A stretch of 64,000 nucleotides of DNA from Odiellus spinosus (Eukaryota > Arthropoda > Arachnida > Opiliones > Phalangiidae). Of this stretch, positions 1 to 6,244 are shown piece after piece. The notes under the pieces were generated by a model. That model ran no database searches. It had not been told where the DNA came from and saw only the letters and a list, made by a program, of their open reading frames with translations. The stretch covers positions 1,928,501 to 1,992,500 of the forward strand of contig OY987240.1 in NCBI GenBank assembly GCA_963920705.1, in the 5' to 3' direction. Both the position numbers and the translations under genes were made by a program. Numbering within the stretch: the first letter of the stretch is position 1; the number at the start of each line of letters is the position of its first letter.

Positions 1-500
1 TTAATTGGGTTTAAAGGGCAATGGTAAAAATGTAGAAATTTGACTAAATCAAGTGCGGCTGCCCCTGCCATTAACATCAAAAATTATGAAAAAATTAATT
101 TTAATTGGGTTTAAAGGGCAATGGTAAAAATGTAGAAATTTGACTAAATCAAGTGCGGCTGCCGCAGCTATTAACATCAAAAATTATGAAAAAATTTAGT
201 TTAATTAGGTTTAAAGGGCAATGGTAAAAATGTAGAAATTTGACTAAATCAAGTGCGGCTGCCCCAGCTATTAACATCAAAAAAATGTAAAAATTAATTT
301 TAATTGGGATTAAAGGGCAATGGTAAAAATGTAGAGATTTGACTGAATCAAGTGCGGCTGCCCCAGCTATTAACATCAAAAATAAGGAAAAAATTAATTT
401 TAATTGGGATTAAAGGGCAATGGTAAAAATGTAGAGATTTGACTGAATCAAGTGAGGCTGCCCCAGCTATTAACATCAAAAATTATGAAAAAATTAATTT

Positions 501-1300
501 TAATTGGGTTTAAAGGGCAATGGTACAAATGTAGAGATCTGACTGAATCAAGTGCGGCTGCCCCAGCTATTAACATCAAAAATAATGTAAAAATTAATTT
601 TAATTGGGATTAAAGGGCACTGGTAAAAATGTAGAGGTTTGACTGAATCAAGTGAGGCTGCCCCAGCTATTAACATCAAAAATAATGAAAAAATAAATTT
701 TAATTGGGATTAAAGGGCACTGGTAAAAATGTAGAAATTTGACTGAATCAAGTGAGGCTGCCCCAGCTATTAACATCAAAAATAATGAAAAAATAAATTT
801 TAATTGGGATTAAAGGGCACTGGTAAAAATGTAGAAATTTGACTGAATCAAGTGAGGCTGCCCCAGCTATTAACATCAAAAATTATGAAAAAATTAATTT
901 TAATTGGGTTTAAAGGGCAATGGTACAAATGTAGAGATCTGACTGAATCAAGTGCGGCTGCCCCAGCTATTAACATCAAAAATAATGTAAAAATTAATTT
1001 TAATTGGGATTAAAGGGCACTGGTAAAAATGTAGAGGTTTGACTGAATCAAGTGAGGCTGCCCCAGCTATTAACATCAAAAATAATGAAAAAATAAATTT
1101 TAATTGGGATTAAAGGGCACTGGTAAAAATGTAGAAATTTGACTGAATCAAGTGAGGCTGCCCCAGCTATTAACATCAAAAATAATGAAAAAATAAATTT
1201 TAATTGGGATTAAAGGGCACTGGTAAAAATGTAGAAATTTGACTGAATCAAGTGAGGCTGCCCCAGCTATTTACATCAAAAATTATGAAAAAATTAATTT
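501..1300 (+). repeat. Satellite A higher-order repeat: 400-bp unit, two copies
   Basis: Monomers at 501, 601, 701 and 801 (types a, b, c, d) recur in the same order at 901, 1001, 1101 and 1201. Type a is marked by GGTACAAATGTAGAGATCT and b by GTAGAGGTTT. Types c and d share GTAGAAATTT but differ in the A-rich tail. The two 400-bp units differ at only one position that I saw (A at 871, T at 1271), while neighbouring monomers inside a unit differ at several. That pattern defines a 4-monomer higher-order repeat made by a recent tandem duplication. Confidence 0.9.
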
Positions 1301-1800
1301 TAATTGGGTTTAAAGGGCAATGGTAAAAATGTAGAGGTTTGACTGAATCAAGTGAGGCTGCCCCAGCTATTAACATCAAAAATAATGAAAAAATAAATTT
1401 TAATTGGGATTAAAGGGCACTGGTAAAAATGTAGAAATTTGACTGAATCAAGTGAGGCTGCCCCAGCTATTAACATCAAAAATAATGAAAAAATAAATTT
1501 TAATTGGGATTAAAGGGCACTGGTAAAAATGTAGAAATTTGACTGAATCAAGTGAGGCTGCCCCAGCTATTAACATCAAAAATTGTGAAATAATTAATTT
1601 TAATTGGGTTTAAAGGGCAATGGTAAAAATGTAGAGGTTTGACTGAATCAAGTGAGGCTGCCCCAGCTATTAACATCAAAAATAATGAAAAAATAAATTT
1701 TAATTGGGATTAAAGGGCACTGGTAAAAATGTAGAAATTTGACTGAATCAAGTGAGGCTGCCCCAGCTATTAACATCAAAAATTGTGAAATAATTAATTT
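1301..1800 (+). repeat. Satellite A shortened higher-order units (3-mer then 2-mer)
   Basis: The monomer at 1301 joins the first part of type a (GGGTTTAAAGGGCAATGG) to the second part of type b (GTAGAGGTTT and its tail), so it is a hybrid. It is followed by c-like (1401) and d-like (1501) monomers. At 1601 the same hybrid returns, followed directly by the d-like monomer (1701) with c missing. The d-like monomers share a private tail, AATTGTGAAATAATT. The order abcd, abcd, (ab)cd, (ab)d reads as successive contractions of the 400-bp unit by out-of-register exchange. Confidence 0.8.
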
Positions 1801-2351
1801 TAATTGGGTTTAAAGGGCAATGGTAAAAATGTAGAGATCTGACTGAATCAAGTGCGGCTGCCCCAGCTGTTAACATCAAAAATAATGAAAAAATTAATTT
1901 TAATTGGGATTAAGAGTCACTGGTAAAAATGTAGAGATTTGACTGAATCAAGTGCGTCTGCCCCAGCTATTAACATCAAAAATAATGTAAAAATTAATTT
2001 TAATTGGGATTAAAGGGCAATGGTAAAAATGTAGAGATTTGACTGAATCAAGTGCGGCTCCCCCAGCTATTAACATCAAAAATAATGTAAAAAATTTTTT
2101 TAATTGGAATTAAAGGGCAATGGTAAAAATGTAGAGATTTGACTGAATCAAGTGCGGCTCCCCCAGCTATTAACATCAAAAATAATGTAAAAATTAATTT
2201 TAATTGGGATTAAAGGGCAATGGTAAAAATGTAGAGATCTGACTGAATCAAGTGAGGCTGCCCCAGCTATTAACATCAAAAATAATGTAAAATTTTTATT
2301 TTAATTGGGTTTAAAGGGCAATGGTAAAAATGTAGAGATTTGACTGAATCA

Positions 2352-2418
2352 CTTTTTAAAGGGCTAGTCTTTTAATATAGAAGTTAACACTTTCGTGTTA
2401 GACTGAAGTGACAGATAT
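2352..2418. other. Unique spacer between satellite A and the foldback element
   Basis: Satellite A breaks off after GACTGAATCA at about 2351, in the middle of a monomer. The following 67 bases match neither satellite over any length. They begin CTTTTTAAAGGGCTAG, which contains the TTTAAAGGG block seen in both satellites. They also contain a 6-bp hairpin (2385-2400) and, at the right end, a 17-bp fragment resembling the inside of the foldback arm. No gene or promoter is recognisable. Confidence 0.7.
2385..2400. repeat. Small perfect hairpin, 6-bp stem
   Basis: TAACAC, loop TTTC, GTGTTA form a perfect 6-bp stem with a 4-base loop in the spacer next to satellite A. It is too short and AT-rich to call a terminator or site. 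It is recorded as visible structure only. Confidence 0.5.
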
Positions 2419-2419
2419 T
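2403..2419. repeat. Stray 17-bp copy of foldback-arm sequence outside the arm
   Basis: CTGAAGTGACAGATATT matches 2478-2494 in the left arm with one mismatch (A at 2411, T at 2486). It matches the reverse complement of the right arm (3775-3791) exactly. It therefore carries the base found in the right arm, not the one in the adjacent left arm. It may be a remnant of another element copy or of a rearrangement at this junction. Confidence 0.6.
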
Positions 2420-2430
2420 ATATCAAAAAT

Positions 2431-2448
2431 GTCTTTGCGAACAAAGAC
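2431..2448. repeat. Perfect 7-bp hairpin near the left arm end
   Basis: GTCTTTG, loop CGAA, CAAAGAC form a perfect 7-bp stem 12 bases in from the arm's outer end. A subterminal palindrome in this position is often bound by a transposase or structures a transposon end, but no such binding can be shown here. Confidence 0.7.
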
Positions 2449-2497
2449 CCAGAAGGACATGTTATGGCCTTGAATGTCTGAAGTGTCAGATATTTAA

Positions 2498-2603
2498 TTT
2501 TCTTTTAAAACATTAAATTTAAATACAATTAAATTTTCTTTTAAAACATGAAATTTAAATACAATTAGATTTTCTTTTAAAACGAAATTTAAATATAATC
2601 ACA
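2498..2603 (+). repeat. Three 36-bp subrepeats inside the left arm
   Basis: Units starting TTTTCTTTTAAAAC at 2498, 2534 and 2570 continue with (AT)GAAATTTAAATACAATTAGA-like sequence. The period is 36 bp. The third unit lacks the AT after AAAAC and drifts at its end (AAATATAATCAC). They are AT-rich with short palindromes such as TTTAAA and AAATTTAAAT. Confidence 0.85.
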
Positions 2604-2718
2604 ATCTGGCACGATTTAGAGTTTCAAATTTCAATACAACTGATTTTATTCACTCGGAAATATTTAAGAAAAACATAACAGACGATTTTCTCCCATTGAC
2701 GCTTAACATTAAATTTCG

Positions 2719-2794
2719 ATAGAAAAATATACTTAATTTAGCTTTGGCTTTAGGCATAGACTCAAAGTTCTATGATCTGATCTCATACCTTAAT
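2719..2794. other. Element interior, left unique part
   Basis: These AT-rich bases lie between the inner end of the left arm and the 16-bp repeats. They contain CTTTGGCTTTAGGCATAG and CTATGATCTGATCTC. No open reading frame, motif or repeat of either satellite is visible. Confidence 0.5.
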
Positions 2795-2836
2795 TGGATA
2801 ATGTTTTCTATGGATAATGTTTTCTATGGATAATGC
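2795..2836 (+). repeat. 16-bp tandem repeat, about 2.6 copies
   Basis: TGGATAATGTTTTCTA occurs at 2795-2810 and 2811-2826, and a third partial copy (TGGATAATGC) starts at 2827. The same TGGATAATG or TGGAT word opens each of the longer direct repeats that follow (2979, 3128). The short repeat is therefore probably slippage of the start of the longer unit. Confidence 0.8.
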
Positions 2837-2978
2837 TTTATTATAACTCTTCGACTTTAGTCGAGGCAATTCGTTCTCGTTCATGTTAGCTTATGAATGC
2901 TTATCAAGGAATTTAAAGGGAAAAAAATTCCCCATATTTTAATTTTTAATCTAGGTTGCAAACGAACAAACCTAATCC
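2826..2978 (+). repeat. About 150-bp direct repeat, copy 1
   Basis: The unit starts ATGGATAATG and contains a stem-loop (TCGACT TT AGTCGA at 2851-2864), GGCAATTCGTT, CATGTTAGCTTA, AAGGAATTTAAAGGGAAAA, CCATATTTTAATTTTTAA and GGTTGCAAACGAACAAACC, and it ends CTAATCC. It is 153 bp. Compared with copy 2 it has an extra CTCGTT-type insertion near 2874 and scattered substitutions. The block GGTTGCAAACGAACAAACC has imperfect inverted symmetry (GGTT ... AACC). Confidence 0.85.
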
Positions 2979-3127
2979 ATGGATAATGTTTTATTACAAC
3001 TCCTCGACTTTAGTCGAGGCAATTCGTTCATGTTAGCTTACGGATGCTTATACAAGGAATTTAAAGGGAATAAAAATTCACCATATTTTAATTTTTAACT
3101 TGGGTTGCAAACGAACAAACCTAATTC
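2979..3127 (+). repeat. About 150-bp direct repeat, copy 2
   Basis: This repeats copy 1 with substitutions and small indels over 149 bp. Its stem-loop is the longer version: CCTCGACT, loop TT, AGTCGAGG at 3002-3019, 8 bp and perfect. A third copy begins at 3128 (ATGGATG ... TATAACTCCT) but stops after about 23 bases, before the stem-loop. The divergence between copies is far greater than that between the arms, so these repeats look older than the last homogenisation of the arms. Confidence 0.85.
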
Positions 3128-3550
3128 ATGGATGTTTTTTTATAACTCCTAATAACTAATTAGTGGTCCCTTATGGAAATCATCATTTTAATTGTACGGT
3201 TTTAATGAAAAGAAAAATGAAAGTATTACAATTTATTTAAAAAGCTTATCCGCTCTAAAATTCGTCGCTTTGAAATTCTCTCCGCTTGCGCGCGCAATAT
3301 AGCTTTGAAAGTACAAATTGTTATGGTTTGCGTCGTCTGCTAAGCTAGAAAAGAAGGTGACTTTAAACGGGCTTTAAAAAACACATTTCCCTTTATCATA
3401 TACCCATTCCAATAAACCGGCGAGTATTTTTATCGATCCGTTCAATTGCGAGTCGTGGAAATTCGGGTTAAACTAAGAAAACATAAAGTGGACTCGCGTT
3501 ATACTGAAAAATAACAGTTCAATACACGTTTTCCCTGAAAAATAATTAAG
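3128..3550. other. Element interior, right part without recognisable genes
   Basis: After a truncated third copy of the direct repeat (3128-3150), the sequence is unique in this window. It includes a perfect 10-bp palindrome ACTAATTAGT (3155-3164), a small GC-rich patch CGCTTGCGCGCGCAATATAG near 3286, and CTGAAAAATAA twice (3504-3514, 3535-3545; 31 bp apart). Stops occur in all frames, and no protein or RNA gene could be recognised. It could be degraded sequence captured or left over from an autonomous element. Confidence 0.55.
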
Positions 3551-3665
3551 CGAAATTTAATGTTAAGCGTCAATGGGAGAAAATCGTCTGTTATGTTTTT
3601 CTTAAATATTTCCGAGTGAATAAAATCAGTTGTATTGAAATTTGAAACTCTAAATCGTGCCAGAT

Positions 3666-3771
3666 TGTGATTATATTTAAATTTCGTTTTAAAAGAAAAT
3701 CTAATTGTATTTAAATTTCATGTTTTAAAAGAAAATTTAATTGTATTTAAATTTAATGTTTTAAAAGAAAA
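3666..3771 (-). repeat. Three 36-bp subrepeats inside the right arm
   Basis: This is the inverted equivalent of 2498-2603 with the same unit order and the same third-unit shortening. The subrepeats existed before the arms were duplicated or homogenised. Confidence 0.85.
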
Positions 3772-3820
3772 TTAAATATCTGTCACTTCAGACATTCAAG
3801 GCCATAACATGTCCTTCTGG

Positions 3821-3838
3821 GTCTTTGTTCGCAAAGAC
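3821..3838. repeat. Mirror copy of the 7-bp hairpin near the right arm end
   Basis: GTCTTTG, loop TTCG, CAAAGAC is the inverted counterpart of 2431-2448, 12 bases in from the right outer end. Both element ends therefore have the same subterminal palindrome. Confidence 0.7.
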
Positions 3839-5410
3839 ATTTTTGATATATTCATTTGGAACTATAACTGAGCTGGCGACTTATCGTTAAAGGCTATTGT
3901 TGAATCGTGGCTAAATTCTTAAAGAGAACCATCTATGCTACAAAATCAGCCTTGTGCAAATTCTAAGCACCATCAAAAAGGCGAAAAAATTGATTTAAAG
4001 GGTAACTAAAGAGCCTAGCGCGTCTTGCCAAAATAATTAATTAATTCATTTGGAACTATAACTGAGCTGGCGACTTATCGTTAAAGGCTATTGTTCAATC
4101 GTGGATAAATGCTTAAGGAGAACCATCTAAGATACAAAATCAGCCTTGTGCAAATTTTAAGCATCATCAAAAAGAGCGAAAAAAATTGATTTAAAGGGAA
4201 AGTAAAGAGCCTAGCTTCTTGCCAAAATAATTAATTAATTCATTTGGAACTATAACTGAGCTGGCGACTTATCGTTAAAGGCTAGGGTTTAATCGTGGCT
4301 AAATTCTTAAAGAGAACCATCTAAGCTACAAAATCAGCCTTGTGCAAATTTTAAGCATCATCAAAAAGAGCGAAAAAAATTGATTTAAAGGGAAACTAAA
4401 GAGCCTAGCGCGCCTTGCCAAAATAATTAATTAATTCATTTGGAACTATAACTGAGCTGGCGACTTATCGTTAAAGGCTGTTGTTGAATCGTGGCTAAAT
4501 TCTTAAAGAGAACCATCTATGCTACAAAATCAGCCTTGTGCAAATTCTAAGCACCATCAAAAAGGCGAAAAAATTGATTTAAAGGGTAACTAAAGAGCCT
4601 AGCGTGTCTTGCCAAAATAATTAATTAATTCATTTGGAACTATAACTGAGCTGGCGACTTATCGTTAAAGGCTATTGTTGAATCGTGGATAAATGCTTAA
4701 GGAGAACCATCTAAGATACAAAATCAGCCTTGTGCAAATTTTAAGCATCATCATAAAGAGCGAAAAAATTGATTTAAAGGGAAACTAAAGAGCCTAGCGC
4801 GCCTTGCCAAAATAATTAATTCATTTGGAACTATAAATGAGCTGGCGACTTATCGTTAAAGGCTATTGTTGAATCGTGGCTAAATTCTTAAAGAGAACCA
4901 TCTAAGCTACAAAATCTGCCTTGTGCAAATTCTAAGCACCATCAAAAAGACCGAAAAAAATTGAGTTAAAGGGTAACTAAAGAGCCTAGCGCGCCTTGCC
5001 AAAATAATTAATTAATTCATTTGGAACTATAACTGAGCTGGCGACTTATCGTTAAAGGCTATTGTTGAATCGTGGATAAATGCTTAAGTAGAACCATCTA
5101 AGATACAAAATCAGCCTTGTGCAAATTTTAAGCATCCTCAAAAAGAGCGAAAAAAATTTATTTAAAGGGAAACTAAAGAGCCTAGCGCGCCTTGCCAAAA
5201 TAATTAATTATTTCATTTGGAACTATAACTGAGCTGGCGACTTATCGTTAAAGGCTATTGTTGAATCGTGGCTAAATTCTTAAAGAGAACCATCTAAGCT
5301 ACAAAATCAGCCTCGTGCAAATTCTAAGCACCATCAAAAAGACCGAAAAAAATTGATTTAAAGGGAAACTAAAGAGCCTAGCGCGCCTTGCCAAAATAAT
5401 TAATTAATTC

Positions 5411-6244
5411 ATTTGGAACTATAACTGAGCTGGCGACTTATCGTTAAAGGCTAGGGTTTAATCGTGGCTAAATTCTTAAAGAGAACCATCAAAGCTACAA
5501 AATCAGCCTTTTGCAAATTCTAAGCACCCTCAAAAAGACCGAAAAAAATTTATTTAAAGGGTAACTAAAGAGCCTAGCGTGCCTTGCCAAAAAAATTAAT
5601 TTATTCTGTTGGATTAAAACTGAGCTGGCGACTTATCTTTAAAGGCTAGGGTTAAATCGTGGCTAAATTCTTAAAGAGAACCATCTAAGCTACAAAATCA
5701 GCCTTAAGCAAATTCTAAGCACCATCAAAAAGACCGAAAAAATTGAGTTAAAGGGTTACTAAAGAGCCTAGCGCGCCTTGCCAAAATAATTAATTAATTC
5801 ATTTGGAACTATAACTGAGCTGGCGACTTATCGTTAAAGGCTATTGTTGAATCGTGGATAAATGCTTAAGGAGAACCATCTAAGATACAAAATCAGCCTT
5901 GAGCAAATTTTAAGCATCATCAAAAAGAGCGAAAAAAATTTATTTAAAGGGAAACTAAAGAGCCTAGCGCGCCTTGCCAAAATAATTAATTCATTTGGAA
6001 CTATAACTGAGCTGGCGATTTATCGTTAAAGGCTATTGTTGAATCGTGGATAAATGCTTAAGGAAAACCATCTAAGATACAAAATCAGCCTTGTGCAAAT
6101 TTTAAGCATCATCAAAAAGAGCGAAAAAAATTGATTTAAAGGGAAAATAAAGAGCCTAGCGCGCCTTGCCAAAATAATTAATTAATTCATTTGGAACTAT
6201 AACTGAGCTGGCGACTTATCGTTAAAGGCTATTGTTGAATCGTG
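5411..6244 (+). repeat. 0.83-kb segment duplicated at 8531-9364 (offset 3120)
   Basis: About four monomers, including a D monomer, recur 3120 bp downstream. The only difference I saw is CACCCTC (5521 region) against CACCATC (8641 region). Identity stops at GTGGATAAA versus GTGGCTAAA after 6244/9364, and at the linker before 5411/8531. Confidence 0.85.
5604..5797 (+). repeat. Satellite B subfamily D (first of 27 copies)
   Basis: D monomers have a replaced head, TTCTGTTGGATTAAAACTGA instead of TTCATTTGGAACTATAACTG. They also have CTTATCTTTAAAGGCTAGGG instead of CTTATCGTTAAAGGCTATTG, and often GCCTTAAGCAAATTC and GAGTTAAAGGGTTAC. The preceding monomer usually ends GCGTGCCTTGACAAAAAAAT. Heads start at 5604, 8724, 14189, 15156, 24154, 24939, 25911, 26696, 29021, 30191, 30582, 38919, 41820, 43181, 46109, 46694, 48057, 50399, 50984, 54693, 55278, 56642, 58004, 58778, 61120, 61705 and 62871. 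All keep CTGAGCTGGCGACTTATC except two with CTGATC (after 38919 and 41820). Confidence 0.9.

Larger units (their letters stand above)
1..2351 (+). repeat. Satellite A: 100-bp tandem repeat array, about 23.5 copies
   Basis: The stretch is a head-to-tail array. Monomers begin TTAATTGGG(T/A)TTAAAGGGCA at 1, 101, 201 and then every 100 bp (the inner T at 301, 401 ... 2201), ending in a half monomer from 2301. Individual monomers are 99-101 bp. Conserved blocks are TTAAAGGGCA, TGGTAAAAATGTAGA, TTTGACTGAATCAAGTG, GGCTGCCCCAGCTATTAACATC and an A-rich tail. One monomer counted has about 31% G+C. Copies differ by a few substitutions, with linked variants GGGTTTAAAGGGCAATGG versus GGGATTAAAGGGCACTGG and AGTGCGGCTG versus AGTGAGGCTG. 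The first monomers (1-300) carry private bases such as GACTAAATC. The array runs off the left edge of the window and stops mid-monomer at about 2351. It has no coding potential. This is satellite DNA; its role and species are not readable from sequence. Confidence 0.97.
2419..2718 (+). repeat. Left arm of the 300-bp inverted repeat
   Basis: The arm begins TATATCAAAAATGTCTTTGC and ends TTAACATTAAATTTCG. From the outside inwards it contains a 7-bp hairpin (2431-2448), a GC-richer block with CAGAAGGACATG and ATGGCCTTGAATG, three 36-bp AT-rich subrepeats (2498 to about 2603), and a unique inner third with CTGGCACGATTTAGAG and CTCCCATTGACGC. 299 of its 300 bases are matched by the right arm. Confidence 0.92.
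2419..3850. mobile_element. Foldback-like (MITE-like) element, 1432 bp, 300-bp inverted arms
   Basis: Two 300-bp arms (2419-2718 and 3551-3850) are inverted copies of each other, pairing position p with 6269-p, and differ at one position (T at 2486 against A implied by T at 3783). Pairing stops sharply on the outside (2418/3851) and inside (2719/3550). The 832-bp interior has direct repeats and stem-loops but no open reading frame or transposase motif. Long perfect arms around a repeat-rich, non-coding interior are typical of foldback elements and other non-autonomous DNA transposons. The ends read TATATCAAAAATG, so a TA or TATA target duplication is possible, but such a palindrome would also arise simply by inverted symmetry. 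Sequence on the two sides differs (spacer and satellite A; satellite B). An alternative is an inverted duplication created by rearrangement at the satellite border. Confidence 0.65.
3551..3850 (-). repeat. Right arm of the 300-bp inverted repeat
   Basis: Read on the minus strand from 3850 to 3551, this repeats the left arm with one substitution (at 3783). Its outer end, CATTTTTGATATA, is followed without any intervening base by the first satellite B monomer (TTCATTTGGAACTATAACTG from 3851). The arm therefore marks the satellite boundary exactly. Confidence 0.92.

Noticed and set aside
149-379. Open reading frame of 76 codons on the minus strand in satellite A
   Set aside because: It lies entirely within the 100-bp repeats, its translation repeats itself with the repeat, 100 is not a multiple of three so the frame is not kept along the array, and it has no start context or recognisable domain. 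It is a chance gap between stop codons.
1-2351. CRISPR-like regular array
   Set aside because: The whole 100-bp unit is conserved; there are no alternating unique spacers and no cas genes, and the repeat is far longer than a CRISPR repeat.
3286-3306. CGCTTGCGCGCGCAATATAG as a CpG-rich promoter
   Set aside because: A single short patch with no open reading frame or other promoter element downstream on either strand.
3430-3475. Possible tRNA-like B box (GATCCGTTCAATTGC) in the element interior
   Set aside because: Only a loose match, with no A box at proper distance and no cloverleaf that I could draw.
2419-3850. Helitron or Helentron-related element (internal tandem repeats, hairpins)
   Set aside because: Those elements lack long terminal inverted repeats and usually end in CTRR after a 3' hairpin; here the 300-bp arms are nearly perfect and the ends are TATATC/GATATA.
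2419-3850. Confirmed TA or TATA target-site duplication
   Set aside because: TATA is its own reverse complement, so it would appear at both ends of any inverted repeat ending this way. The flanks beyond it (GACAGATAT and TTCATTTGG) do not match.
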